64,000 nucleotides of DNA from Vannielia litorea (GTDB lineage: Bacteria > Pseudomonadota > Alphaproteobacteria > Rhodobacterales > Rhodobacteraceae): contig NZ_JAHVJR010000003.1 in NCBI RefSeq assembly GCF_019801175.1, positions 62,001 to 126,000 on the forward strand. The letters run 5' to 3'. The position numbers and the translations under genes are program-made. The notes below the pieces were generated by a model. It was not told the DNA's origin. It searched no databases and was given only the letters and a program-made list of their open reading frames with translations. Below are positions 1 through 8,663 of the stretch, piece by piece (the stretch's first letter is position 1; the number at the start of each line of letters is the position of its first letter).

Positions 1-358
1 CGGCTGCATTCTGCGGCAGGGCAAAGAGCGAGGCCGCGCGGCGCACAGCCTCCCGGTCGCCCTCGATGGCTTCCAGCCTGAGCCGCACCGCATGGGCGAT
101 CCGGTCCGAATAGCGCATCTCCTCAAGCTCGGCCTCGGCCAGCGCGGCCTGCATTTTCGCATCGCCCCGCGCATGAAACGCCAGCGCCAGATCGACCGCC
201 CCTTTCGGAAACAGCGCCCGCGCCTCCGCCAGACTCACCCCGGCCTCCTCGGCCGCGCGGGTCAGCGCCTCGTCGGACCATCCGTCAAAGGCCACATGGG
301 GCAGGGCGGCATCGAGAATGGCTGCTTTTGCGGGGGTTTCTTGCGTGTGATCCATCAT
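1..358 (-). CDS. COQ9 family protein (3' part cut by window edge)
   Basis: About 119 codons are visible, beginning MMDHTQETPAKAAILDAALP and continuing with a TetR-like helical N-terminus (FDGWSDEALTRAAEEAGVS), which is the pattern of the COQ9 / rpsU-divergently transcribed family. Eukaryotic COQ9 is a lipid-binding accessory protein of ubiquinone biosynthesis; the bacterial role is assumed to be similar. The gene is divergent from rpsU, the arrangement that gave the family its bacterial name. Start at 358 or 355 (two consecutive ATGs). The C-terminal part lies outside the window, so full length and lipid-binding region cannot be checked. Confidence 0.85.
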   Translation of the reverse strand, partial: MMDHTQETPAKAAILDAALPHVAFDGWSDEALTRAAEEAGVSLAEARALFPKGAVDLALAFHARGDAKMQAALAEAELEEMRYSDRIAHAVRLRLEAIEGDREAVRRAASLFALPQNAA

Positions 359-473
359 GTCACGGCTACTTAGGGCGATTTCTCAAGGAGTGTAGACAGA
401 TGCCCGGCCCTTTGCTATACGGCGCCCTCCTGCAAATTCTTGCAACTCTAATCAGAAAGGTGGTGACAACCAC

Positions 474-680
474 ATGCAGGTAAGCGTTCGTGACAACAAC
501 GTCGATCAGGCGCTTCGTGCTCTGAAGAAGAAACTTCAGCGCGAGGGTGTGTTTCGTGAGATGAAACTCAAGCAACACTTCGAGAAGCCGTCCGAGAAGA
601 AAGCCCGTGAAAAGGCCGAAGCGATCCGCCGTGCGCGGAAGCTGGCTCGGAAAAAGGCCCAGCGCGAGGGGATGCTCTAA
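474..680 (+). CDS. rpsU: 30S ribosomal protein S21
   Basis: 68 aa, highly basic, starting MQVSVRDNNVDQALRALKKK and containing the S21 signature REGVFREMKLKQHFEKPSEK. S21 is a small-subunit protein that helps base pairing with the Shine-Dalgarno sequence during initiation. Length matches alphaproteobacterial S21. An AG-rich ribosome binding site (AGAAAGGTGGTG) precedes the ATG. Transcribed alone, divergent from the COQ9-type gene, and followed about 50 bp downstream by a good intrinsic terminator. Confidence 0.97.
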   Translation: MQVSVRDNNVDQALRALKKKLQREGVFREMKLKQHFEKPSEKKAREKAEAIRRARKLARKKAQREGML

Positions 681-729
681 GCACCCATCGGCACACGAAC
701 GGCGAGGGCTCCGGCCCCCGCCTACGACG

Positions 730-766
730 ACCCCCGCGGCTCCGCCCGGGGGTTTGTTGTTTTTTG
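730..766 (+). terminator. Intrinsic terminator after rpsU
   Basis: GC-rich hairpin with arms around CCCCCG (731-736) and CGGGGG (748-752 region), followed by a T-rich run (TTTGTTGTTTTTT). Position 50 bp after the rpsU stop fits a rho-independent terminator. Confidence 0.75.
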
Positions 767-914
767 GGGTCAGGATGCGACCGCACCCCCCGATCCACCA
801 CAAGCCGTGCATCGCCGCCCCGGGGGGCGGGTCGGCGCTGCACGGCGCCTTCGGCTTGATTCCATGCGGGTGCTCCGCTCAAACGGTCTCCACAATCCCG
901 CAGGAAGCTCCAGA

Positions 915-1586
915 ATGCCCGACCACCCGCTCGACACCCCCGCCCGCGCCGCGCTTACCGGCCCCCACGCCCATCTCGCCCAGCGCCACGGCACCGCCCT
1001 GCGCTACGATCCCGGCCTCATCCCCTTCGCCGCCATCGACCCGGCCCACCCCGAAGACCTCACCACCCTCGCCGCCCCCGGCGAGCTGGCCGTCTTCCTG
1101 CAAACCGCCCCGGTCGCCGCCCTCCCCGGTTTCACCGAAGCCCTGCGCGCCGATGCCGTCCAGCTCACCAGCCAAACCCTGCCGCCCGCGCCGGACGACC
1201 CGCGCATCATCCCGCTCGGCCAGGCCGATGCTGCTGATATGCTGGCCCTCGCCGGGGCCACCAAGCCCGGCCCCTTCACCCTGCGCGCGCTGGAGCTGGG
1301 GCCGTTCTGGGGCATCCGCCACGAGGGCCGCCTCATTGCCATGGCCGGCACCCGCATGGCCGCACCCGGCTTCACCGAAATCTCCGGCGTCTGCACCGAC
1401 CCCTCGGCGCGCGGGCAGGGCCTCGCCCGCCTGCTCTCGGCCCATGTCGCACATGCCATTGCGGTGACCGGCAACACGCCCTTCCTCCACGCCTTCGCGG
1501 CCAATCCGGCGGCAATCAAACTCTACGAGAGCCTCGGTTTCGCCATCCGCGCCGAGCTGGCCTGCGCGATCTTCCAGAAAACATGA
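915..1586 (+). CDS. GNAT family N-acetyltransferase
   Basis: 223 aa from the ATG at 915 (MPDHPLDTPARAALTGPHAH); an in-frame ATG at 807 is possible but would begin just after the rpsU terminator and add a low-complexity leader. The C-terminal half carries GNAT features: a beta strand GIRHEGRLIAMAGTRM, the acetyl-CoA loop SARGQGLARLLSAHV (motif A, R/Q-x-x-G-x-G/A) and the motif B region FAANPAAIKLYESLGF. It should transfer an acetyl group from acetyl-CoA to an amine; the substrate is not predictable. The N-terminal ~90 residues are family-specific. Followed 100 bp later by nhaA. Confidence 0.82.
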   Translation: MPDHPLDTPARAALTGPHAHLAQRHGTALRYDPGLIPFAAIDPAHPEDLTTLAAPGELAVFLQTAPVAALPGFTEALRADAVQLTSQTLPPAPDDPRIIPLGQADAADMLALAGATKPGPFTLRALELGPFWGIRHEGRLIAMAGTRMAAPGFTEISGVCTDPSARGQGLARLLSAHVAHAIAVTGNTPFLHAFAANPAAIKLYESLGFAIRAELACAIFQKT

Positions 1587-1684
1587 GAAAAAAACTGCGA
1601 CACCGCGCCTCACACGGTTGATCTGATCCGGCAGGGTTGCCATCTCGTTACGTAGGGAAGCTAAACGCGCAACAGGGACAGGGA

Positions 1685-2911
1685 ATGCTCCGCAGAACAC
1701 TCGATGAATTTTTCAGCTCCGATGCCGCCGGCGGTGTGGTGCTGATGCTCTCCGCCGTGGCCGCTCTCATGGTGGCCAACTCCTCGCTCAACCCTGAATA
1801 CCAGGAATTTCTGGGCGCCTACATCGGCGTCACGGTGAACGGCGAGGGCATCGAGAAACCGGCGCTCCTGTGGATCAACGATGGCCTCATGGCCATTTTC
1901 TTCTTCCTCATCGGTCTCGAGCTGAAGCGCGAGCTGATGGAAGGCAAGCTGAAGAACCCCGCCGACGTGGTGCTGCCCGGCATGGCAGCGGTCGGCGGCA
2001 TGGTGGTGCCTGCGGCAGTCTACGTGTTCTTCAACTGGGGCAACCCGGCCACCATCGGCGGCTGGGCCATTCCGGCGGCCACCGACATCGCCTTTGCGCT
2101 GGGCGTTCTGGCCCTGCTTGGCTCCCGCGTGCCCTCCTCCCTCAAGATCTTCCTGCTGACGCTGGCGATCCTCGATGACATGGGCGCCATCCTCATCATC
2201 GCCCTGTTCTACACCGCCAACCTTCAGGTTGATTACCTCTTCCTCGCCTGCATCCCGCTGGCGCTGATGATCTGGCGCAACCTGCGCGGGGCGCACCGCG
2301 TGGCCCCGATCCTGTTGCTCGGCGTGGTGATGTGGGTCTTCGTGCTCAAGTCCGGCGTGCACGCCACACTCGCCGGGGTGATCACCGCCTTCTGCATCCC
2401 GCTGAAGGACAAGTGGAACAAGTCGCCCCTGCACTCCATCGAGCACGGCCTCGCGCCCTACGTCCTCTACGTCATCGTGCCGCTCTTCGCCTTCGCAAAT
2501 GCTGGCGTGGTGCTGCAGGGCATGTCGCTCTCGTCGCTGCTCGACCCTGTGCCGCTCGGCGTTGCGCTCGGCCTGATCGTCGGCAAGCAGGTGGGCGTCT
2601 TCGGCACCACATGGCTGATGGTCAAGACCGGGCTCGCCAAGCTGCCCTTCGGGGTCAACTGGATGCACATCTACGGCCTCGCCTGCCTCGCCGGGATCGG
2701 CTTCACCATGTCGCTCTTTATCGGCTCGCTATCCTTCTCGGATGCCGCCCTGATGAACGAGGTGCGCCTCGGCGTGCTGCTGGGCTCTGCCGTCTCGGCG
2801 GTGGTGGGCTTCCTCGTCCTGCGCGCGGCAACCAATGCCGGCAGCGGCGAAAAGGTCGAAGCGCTGAACCAGCCGGGCGCGGCAGAGCGGGCCGAGGCCG
2901 CGGCGGAGTAA
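1685..2911 (+). CDS. nhaA: Na+/H+ antiporter NhaA
   Basis: 408 aa from ATG 1685 (MLRRTLDEFFSSDAAGGVVL) with AGGGACAGGGA upstream; a TTG at 1637 is a less likely start. Eleven or so hydrophobic segments. Diagnostic NhaA stretches are present: FFFLIGLELKREL (TM II/III region), the TM IV sequence PAATDIAFALGVLALLG and LAILDDMGAILIIALFY, which carries the paired aspartates (DD) equivalent to the ion-binding pair of E. coli NhaA. Exchanges periplasmic protons for cytoplasmic sodium across the inner membrane. Monocistronic in appearance. Confidence 0.95.
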   Translation: MLRRTLDEFFSSDAAGGVVLMLSAVAALMVANSSLNPEYQEFLGAYIGVTVNGEGIEKPALLWINDGLMAIFFFLIGLELKRELMEGKLKNPADVVLPGMAAVGGMVVPAAVYVFFNWGNPATIGGWAIPAATDIAFALGVLALLGSRVPSSLKIFLLTLAILDDMGAILIIALFYTANLQVDYLFLACIPLALMIWRNLRGAHRVAPILLLGVVMWVFVLKSGVHATLAGVITAFCIPLKDKWNKSPLHSIEHGLAPYVLYVIVPLFAFANAGVVLQGMSLSSLLDPVPLGVALGLIVGKQVGVFGTTWLMVKTGLAKLPFGVNWMHIYGLACLAGIGFTMSLFIGSLSFSDAALMNEVRLGVLLGSAVSAVVGFLVLRAATNAGSGEKVEALNQPGAAERAEAAAE

Positions 2912-3019
2912 CCCGCGCTCAAGCCGTGCCGCGCCGCCCCGCACGGTGGCGCAGCACGGCCCCAGCCACCCAAAACCGTTAACAAATCCCTTGCGCGACT
3001 CCCCCGAGCCGCGCTAACC

Positions 3020-3206
3020 CGCCTCTGCTTCGGTTCGGGCGCAAGCCCGGAGCAAAAGGGAACGTGGTGCGGGGCAGAAGCCCCAAGGCCACGACTGCCC
3101 CCGCAACTGTAAGCGGAGAGCGAGGCCTGTGCGCCACTGGGGGAGCATCCCCCGGGAAGGCCGGCCAACTCGCGATGACCCGCAAGTCAGGAGACCTGCC
3201 GAGGCG
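3020..3206 (+). promoter_or_regulatory. Cobalamin (B12) riboswitch
   Basis: The leader contains the conserved B12-element pieces in order: GGGAACGTGGTG (3058-3069), CCCCGCAACTGTAAGCGG (3099-3116), GCCACTGGGG (3133-3142) and AAGTCAGGAGACCTGCC (3184-3200). A P1 closing helix can be drawn between CGCCTC (3020-3025) and GAGGCG (3201-3206). It lies about 140 nt upstream of the TonB-dependent receptor and presumably shuts down the whole B12 uptake operon when adenosylcobalamin is plentiful. Confidence 0.95.
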
Positions 3207-3218
3207 ATCACCCTGAAC

Positions 3219-3235
3219 CCGTGCGGGGCGCACGG
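3219..3235 (+). promoter_or_regulatory. Hairpin following the B12 riboswitch
   Basis: Perfect 7-bp inverted repeat CCGTGCG / CGCACGG with a GGG loop, 12 nt after the riboswitch P1 helix. There is no U-run after it, so it is not an obvious intrinsic terminator; it may be part of the expression platform. Function is inferred from position only. Confidence 0.4.
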
Positions 3236-3345
3236 CGTGAGCGGTCAGTCCGTAGCGGTGACGAAAGCACCGTCCGCGGAACGCCTCGCATTCCAAAGAC
3301 ACCACGCCACAGCGGGCTCCGGCCCGACGCAGAAGGACTTTGGAG

Positions 3346-5172
3346 ATGAACCGCCTCCTCGCCACCACCGCAGCCCTCGCGCTCTCCACCTCCGCGCTCT
3401 CCGCGCAGGAGAGCTACGACCTCGAAACCATCACCGTCACCGCCGACCTCTCCGACGGCACCGAAACCGACCGCACCGGCGCCACCGTCGAGGTGAGCAC
3501 GCGGGAGGAGTTGGAAGCGGCAGGCGATGATGACCTTGCCACCTACCTCTCCCGCCAGCCGGGCCTTTCGCTGGCCGCATCGGGCGGGCCGGGCAGCCTC
3601 GCAGACATCCGGATGCGCGGCCTGCACCAGAAATACGTGAAGGTGCAGATCGACGGCATCGATGTGCTCGATCCGTCCTCTCCCTCCCCCTCCTACGACT
3701 TCGGCCTGATGGGCGTCTCCGGCCTCGGCCGCATCGAGGTGCTGAAGGGCTCGCAATCGGCCCAATACGGCTCCTCCGCCGTGGCCGGGGTGATCTCGCT
3801 CCAAAGCCGCCGCGCCACCGAAGAGGGCACCCACGTCTATCTGTCCGGTGAAATCGGCAGCTACGACAGCTTCGGCCTCGCCGCTACCGTCACAAGCCTC
3901 GGCGAGCGGCACAACTTCGCCGTCACGCTTGAACGCCTCGAGTTCGGCGGGTTCTCGTCTGCCGATGAAGAGGACGGCAACACTGAAGCCGATGGTTTCT
4001 CGTCGGTCCGGCTCTCGTTCAACGGCGAATACGCCCTGACCGACGCCCTCTCCATCGGGCTGTCCGGCTTTACCGAAAAGAGCACCGTCGCCATCGACGG
4101 CGGCTTTCCCTTCGGTGATACCGCCGAAGAGACAGATGGCACCTCGAACGGCTTGCGCGCCTTCGCCCGCTACGACGCCGGGGCCATCACCCATCAGTTC
4201 GAGGCCACCTATTACGACATTGAGCGCGACTATGCCGTGTCGGGCAACCGCTACGAAGGCGAGCGCCACGGGCTGCGCTACCTCGGCCAAGCCACGCTGT
4301 CGCCCTCGGTCCAGCTGAACTTCGGTGCCGACTACACGGAAGAAGACTTCACCTCCGCCACCTTCATCACCGCCACCGGCAAGCAGAACACCACAGGCGT
4401 CTTTGCCGAGGTCAACTGGGCCGCATCCAGCGAGCTCGATGTGTCGGCCGCCCTGCGCCACGATGCCCACAACCGCTTTGGTGGGCACACCACCGGTCGT
4501 CTGGCACTGGCCTGGCGCCCGCAGGAGGATCTGATCGTGCGGGCCGCACTGGCAACCGGCTTCCGCGCCCCCTCGCTTTATGAGCTCTACGCACCGATCT
4601 ACGGTAACGACACCCTGACGCCCGAAACCTCGCGCAGCGCCGAGCTGGGCATCGAAAAGCGGCTTGGCGGCGACGATTTCGTCAAGGCCACGCTGTTCTA
4701 CACAGAGGTCGATGACATGATCGGCTCCGATGCATTCTTCGTCTACACGCAGGTGCCCGGCACCTCTGTGAGCAAGGGGATCGAGCTGTCGGGCCGCAAG
4801 GCTCTGTCCGACAAGGTGTCGCTCTTCGGAAACTACACCTACACCGAAAGTGTGGATGAGAACGACCTGCGCGAATTGCGCGTGCCGCGTCACAACCTCG
4901 TCCTCGGTCTCGAGGCCGAGATCGCACCGCGCTGGAACGTCATCGGTGAACTCCAGCACGTTGCCGACACGCTCGACGTCGACGCGCAGACCTTCGCCAC
5001 CATCGAGGGCGATGACTACACGGTCGTCAATGCGATGGTCACCTACGACGTGAGCGACAGTGCCGAAGCCTACTTCCGGATCGAGAACATCGGCGATGTC
5101 GAATACCAAACCGTCAACGGTTACGGCCAGTCCGACCGCGCCTTCTACCTCGGCCTCCGTGCCAAGTTCTAA
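3346..5172 (+). CDS. btuB: TonB-dependent outer-membrane receptor, BtuB-like (cobalamin)
   Basis: 608 aa from ATG 3346 (AGGACTTTGGAG upstream; TTG 3340 is an alternative). A signal peptide (MNRLLATTAALALSTSALSA) is followed by a TonB-box-like LETITVTA, a plug domain (about residues 35-150, with RMRGLHQKYVKVQIDG and IEVLKGSQSAQYGSSAVAGV) and a beta-barrel ending in aromatic LGLRAKF, as expected for BamA recognition. Its position directly under a cobalamin riboswitch and ahead of BtuFCD-like genes supports vitamin B12 as substrate. Length matches BtuB (about 600 aa). Takes up corrinoid across the outer membrane using TonB energy. Confidence 0.9.
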   Translation: MNRLLATTAALALSTSALSAQESYDLETITVTADLSDGTETDRTGATVEVSTREELEAAGDDDLATYLSRQPGLSLAASGGPGSLADIRMRGLHQKYVKVQIDGIDVLDPSSPSPSYDFGLMGVSGLGRIEVLKGSQSAQYGSSAVAGVISLQSRRATEEGTHVYLSGEIGSYDSFGLAATVTSLGERHNFAVTLERLEFGGFSSADEEDGNTEADGFSSVRLSFNGEYALTDALSIGLSGFTEKSTVAIDGGFPFGDTAEETDGTSNGLRAFARYDAGAITHQFEATYYDIERDYAVSGNRYEGERHGLRYLGQATLSPSVQLNFGADYTEEDFTSATFITATGKQNTTGVFAEVNWAASSELDVSAALRHDAHNRFGGHTTGRLALAWRPQEDLIVRAALATGFRAPSLYELYAPIYGNDTLTPETSRSAELGIEKRLGGDDFVKATLFYTEVDDMIGSDAFFVYTQVPGTSVSKGIELSGRKALSDKVSLFGNYTYTESVDENDLRELRVPRHNLVLGLEAEIAPRWNVIGELQHVADTLDVDAQTFATIEGDDYTVVNAMVTYDVSDSAEAYFRIENIGDVEYQTVNGYGQSDRAFYLGLRAKF

Positions 5173-5986
5173 GCACCTCGCCAGTGCGCTCGCGCTCTGG
5201 CTGGCGGGGGCCGTCATGGCCCTCGCCGCACCGCCCGAGCGGGTGGTGTCGATCAACCTCTGCACCGACCAGTTGGCCCTCGCCCTCGCCGCGCCGGGCC
5301 AACTCGTGTCGGTCACCCGCATGCTCCAGCGCGATGAGGAGGCAATGGCCGAGGCCGCCCGCGCCCTGCCGGGCAATTCCGCCCGCGCCGAAGAGGTCTA
5401 CCTGCTCGCGCCCGATCTGGTGCTGGCAGGCAGCTTCACCGCGCCCGATACCCTTCGCATGCTCCAGCGCCTCGGCCTGACGGTCGAGGTATTCACCCCC
5501 GCCGAAACTCTCTCCGACATCCGCGCCAATATCCTCCGCATGGGCACCCTGCTGGGCCGCGAGGCCGAGGCGCAGGCTGAAGTCGCCGCTTTCGACGCCC
5601 GCCTCGCCGCCATTCCCGCGCCCACCGGCCCCGCGCCCCTCGCCGCTCTCTATGCCGCCAACGGCTATTCCGCCGGCGATGCCACCCTGCCGGGCCAGAT
5701 GGTCAAGGCGGCGGGCTTTGCGCTGCTGGCCGAGGAGATGGGCCTGCCCTACGGTGGCGTCGTGCCGCTCGAAACCCTCGCCACCTCCTCGCCCGACTTG
5801 CTCATCGCCGCCCGTCCCGGCGCACCCAAGAGCCGCGCCGAAGAGATTCTCGCTCACCCGGTTGTCGCCGCCCTGCGCGATCAGGTCCCCACCGACACCC
5901 TCCACGACAGCGACTGGACCTGCGGCACCCCCTCCGTGCTCGATACCGTCGAGCGGCTGGCCGCGATCCGGGAGACGATGAAATGA
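5159..5986 (+). CDS. btuF: Cobalamin ABC transporter substrate-binding protein (BtuF-like)
   Basis: 275 aa from a GTG at 5159, which overlaps the btuB stop by 14 bp and gives a proper signal peptide (PSSKHLASALALWLAGAVMA, cleavage near ALA-AP). The mature part shows the helical-backbone class III binding-protein fold: PERVVSINLCTDQLALALA near the N-terminus and LAPDLVLAGSF. It would bind the corrinoid in the periplasm and hand it to the BtuCD-like permease encoded next. The overlap suggests translational coupling to btuB. Longer reading-frame extensions upstream lie wholly inside btuB and are not credible. Confidence 0.85.
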   Translation: MPSSKHLASALALWLAGAVMALAAPPERVVSINLCTDQLALALAAPGQLVSVTRMLQRDEEAMAEAARALPGNSARAEEVYLLAPDLVLAGSFTAPDTLRMLQRLGLTVEVFTPAETLSDIRANILRMGTLLGREAEAQAEVAAFDARLAAIPAPTGPAPLAALYAANGYSAGDATLPGQMVKAAGFALLAEEMGLPYGGVVPLETLATSSPDLLIAARPGAPKSRAEEILAHPVVAALRDQVPTDTLHDSDWTCGTPSVLDTVERLAAIRETMK

Positions 5987-6095
5987 CTATAGGTCGGGAT
6001 GTGTCCCGCCTCCCCCGCGCTTCGCGAACTGCGTCCAAGCGCGCCCGCCATGCGTGTCAGGCCACCAACCAATGGCTCGACCCTGAGGCCCACCC

Positions 6096-7082
6096 ATGAC
6101 CCCCGCGCGCCTCTACACCGCCCTCGGTGCCCTCACCGTTGTCCTCTTCCTCGCCTCCCTCACCACCGGCCCGGCCTCCCTGCCCATCCCAGAAGCGCTC
6201 TCCGCGCTCGTCACCCAATCCGATGGTCCGGCCACCATGGTCATGCGCGAAATCCGCCTGCCCCGTGCTCTGCTCGCCGCGCTCATCGGTGCCTCCCTCG
6301 GTCTCTCCGGCGCCGCGATGCAGGGCTACCTGCGCAACCCGCTGGCCGAGCCCGGCCTCATCGGCGTCTCCGCGACCGCCGCCCTCGGCGCCGTCATAGC
6401 CATCCAGACCGGCCTCGCCGCCGCCTACGCCTTCGCGCTCCCTGCCGCTGCCCTCTCCGGCGCGGCAATCGCCACCCTCGCGCTCCTCGCCCTCGCGGGC
6501 CCGCGCGGCACCGCGCTCACCCTGATCCTTGCCGGCGTCGCCCTCTCGGCCCTCGCCGCCGCCCTTACCAGCCTCGTCCTCAACCTCTCCCCCTCGCCCT
6601 ATGCAGCGGCAGAGATCGTCTTCTGGATGATGGGCTCCGTCGCCGACCGCTCGATGACCCACGTCGCCCTCGCCGCCCCCTTCATCCTCGCGGGCATGGC
6701 CCTGATCCTACCCCTCGGGCGAGGCCTTGATGCCCTGACCCTCGGCGAGGACGCCGCCGCCTCCATGGGCACCCGCCTGCACCGCCTGCGCCTCGCCCTC
6801 GTCCTCGGCGTCGCGGCCTCCGTCGGCGCGGGCACCGCCGTCGCCGGGGCCATCGGCTTCGTCGGCCTCGTCGTGCCGCACCTGCTGCGCCCGCTCACTG
6901 GCCACCGCCCCTCGACCCTCCTCATCGGCTCCGCCCTCGGCGGCGCGGCCCTCCTGCTGGCGGCAGATACCGCCACCCGCCTCGTCTTCCCCGAGCGCGA
7001 CCTCAAGCTCGGCGTCGTCACCGCCCTCATCGGCGCGCCTTTCTTCTTCCACCTCGTCTGGCGCCTGCGAGGCCGGCTATGA
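6096..7082 (+). CDS. btuC: FecCD-family ABC permease (BtuC-like)
   Basis: 328 aa, very hydrophobic, about 10 membrane segments. Carries the family hallmarks REIRLPRALLAALIGASLGLSG (cytoplasmic start of the first conserved block), LRNPLAEPGLIGVSATAALG and GFVGLVVPHLLRPLTGHR, the loop that contacts the ATPase. Forms the inner-membrane channel for the corrinoid. Stands 109 bp after btuF and overlaps the ATPase gene by 4 bp (ATGA). Confidence 0.9.
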   Translation: MTPARLYTALGALTVVLFLASLTTGPASLPIPEALSALVTQSDGPATMVMREIRLPRALLAALIGASLGLSGAAMQGYLRNPLAEPGLIGVSATAALGAVIAIQTGLAAAYAFALPAAALSGAAIATLALLALAGPRGTALTLILAGVALSALAAALTSLVLNLSPSPYAAAEIVFWMMGSVADRSMTHVALAAPFILAGMALILPLGRGLDALTLGEDAAASMGTRLHRLRLALVLGVAASVGAGTAVAGAIGFVGLVVPHLLRPLTGHRPSTLLIGSALGGAALLLAADTATRLVFPERDLKLGVVTALIGAPFFFHLVWRLRGRL

Positions 7083-7819
7083 CCCTGACCCTCCAGAGCC
7101 TCTCCGTCACCCGCCAGAACGGCCGCGAAACCTTGCGCGAGGTCTCCCTCACCGTCACCCCCGGCGAGTTCATCGGCCTGATCGGCCCCAACGGCGCGGG
7201 CAAGACCACGCTCCTGCGCGCCGCCCAGGGCCTGCTGCCCGCCACCGGCACCTCCTCCCTCGCGGCCCTCACGCCCACCCAGCGCGCCCGCGCGGCCGCC
7301 TTTCTCCCACAGTCCCGCGAGATCGCCTGGGATCTGACGGTCGAAACCCTCGTCACCCTCGGCCGCACCCCCCACGCCCCCTCCGAGGCCGACGCCACAG
7401 CCGTCACCAAGGCCATCACCCAGATGGCCCTCACGCCCCACGCCCAGCGCCGCGCCACTCGCCTCTCCGGCGGCGAACAGGCCCGCGCCCTCATCGCCCG
7501 CGCGCTGGCGCAGGAAACCCCGCTGCTGCTGGCCGACGAGCCCATCGCCGGCCTCGACCCGGCCGCCCAGATCGCCACCATGCAGCTCTTCGCCCAGCTC
7601 GCCACCGAGGGTCGCGCCGTGCTCGCCTCGCTGCACGATCTCTCCCTCGCCGCCCGCCACTGCACCCGCCTCGTGGTGCTGCACGAGGGCCGCATCGCCG
7701 CCGACGGCCCGCCCGAGCAGGTGCTCACCCCGCAGCTGCTGTCAGAGGTCTTCCACATCACCGGCAGCTTCGTCTTCACCGACCACGGTGCGCTCTTCAC
7801 TCCCACGGGACTCACCTGA
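7079..7819 (+). CDS. btuD: ABC transporter ATP-binding protein (BtuD-like)
   Basis: 246 aa. Walker A GPNGAGKTT at residues 36-44, signature LSGGEQARALIARAL, Walker B TPLLLADEPIAGLD and the switch histidine in ASLHDLSLAARHC. Provides ATP hydrolysis for the BtuC-like permease; overlaps it by 4 bp upstream and the next gene by 1 bp downstream (TGATG). Together with riboswitch, receptor, binding protein and permease it makes a complete B12 importer. Confidence 0.9.
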   Translation: MTLTLQSLSVTRQNGRETLREVSLTVTPGEFIGLIGPNGAGKTTLLRAAQGLLPATGTSSLAALTPTQRARAAAFLPQSREIAWDLTVETLVTLGRTPHAPSEADATAVTKAITQMALTPHAQRRATRLSGGEQARALIARALAQETPLLLADEPIAGLDPAAQIATMQLFAQLATEGRAVLASLHDLSLAARHCTRLVVLHEGRIAADGPPEQVLTPQLLSEVFHITGSFVFTDHGALFTPTGLT

Positions 7820-8595
7820 TGCCCTTCCCGCCCGAGCGCATCGTCTGCCTGACCGAGGAAACGGTCGAAACCCTCTACCTCCTCGGCCAGCAGGACCGCA
7901 TCGTCGGCGTCTCCGGCTACGCCGTCCGCCCGCCCGGCGTGCGCCAGCAAAAGCCCCGCGTCTCCGCCTTCACCTCTGCCGATATCCCCAAGGTCATGGC
8001 CCTGCGCCCCGACCTCGTGCTGACCTTCTCCGACCTTCAGGCCGATATCGCCGCCGCCCTCCTGCGCGAAGGCGTCGCCGTCTATGGTTTCAACCAGCGC
8101 GGCCTCGCAGGCATTTTCGACATGATCGAAACCCTCGGCGCCCTAACCCGCTGCGAGGAAAAGGCGCAGGCTTTGACGCGCAGCTACCGCGCCCGGCTCG
8201 ATATCCTGCGCGCCGAGGCCCCCGCGCAAGGTCTCAAGGTCTATTTCGAGGAGTGGGACGAGCCGATGATCTCCGGCATCGGCTGGGTCTCCGAGCTGAT
8301 CGAGGCCACCGGCGCGACCGACTGCTTCGCCCATCTCGCCCGCGAACAGGCCGCCAAGAACCGCATCATCACGCCCGAGCAGGTCATCAAGGCCGCCCCC
8401 GACGTGATCCTCGCCTCATGGTGCGGCAAGAAGGTCCGCCCTGAGCGCATCACCGCCCGGCCCGGCTGGCACACCATCCCCGCCGTCGCCAACGCCCGCA
8501 TCCACGAGATCAAATCGCCCATCATCCTCCAGCCCGGCCCCGCCGCGCTGACCGATGGGCTCGATGCCATCCTCGCCGCCCTTGGCCGGGACTAA
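7819..8595 (+). CDS. Second cobalamin-binding-type protein without signal peptide
   Basis: 258 aa, starting MPFPPERIVCLTEETVETLYLLGQ: the class III binding-protein fold begins at once, with no signal peptide or lipobox, although it belongs to the same periplasmic-binding family (PF01497 type) as the BtuF-like protein. Other features are VSAFTSADIPKVMALRPDLVL and LEYFEEW-like KVYFEEWDEPMISGIGWVSE, typical of proteins annotated as cobalamin-binding in Rhodobacteraceae. It is the last gene of the B12 operon, overlapping the ATPase stop by 1 bp. It might bind corrinoid in the cytoplasm or be exported by a non-classical route; the function is inferred from context. Confidence 0.75.
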   Translation: MPFPPERIVCLTEETVETLYLLGQQDRIVGVSGYAVRPPGVRQQKPRVSAFTSADIPKVMALRPDLVLTFSDLQADIAAALLREGVAVYGFNQRGLAGIFDMIETLGALTRCEEKAQALTRSYRARLDILRAEAPAQGLKVYFEEWDEPMISGIGWVSELIEATGATDCFAHLAREQAAKNRIITPEQVIKAAPDVILASWCGKKVRPERITARPGWHTIPAVANARIHEIKSPIILQPGPAALTDGLDAILAALGRD

Positions 8596-8663
8596 GCCCA
8601 CCACCCCGACTAGCCAAACGCGCCCGGTTCTGCCGTAATGCCCTTGAATACCGGGGAGGCCAG

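Noticed and set aside
1661..2668. Long minus-strand frame over nhaA
   Set aside because: Histidine/aspartate-rich translation with no domain, wholly antisense to NhaA.
3208..5376. A 722-codon open frame on the minus strand across the btuB region
   Set aside because: It is antisense to a clear TonB-dependent receptor with signal peptide and plug/barrel motifs; long antisense frames are common in high-GC DNA and this one shows no domain.
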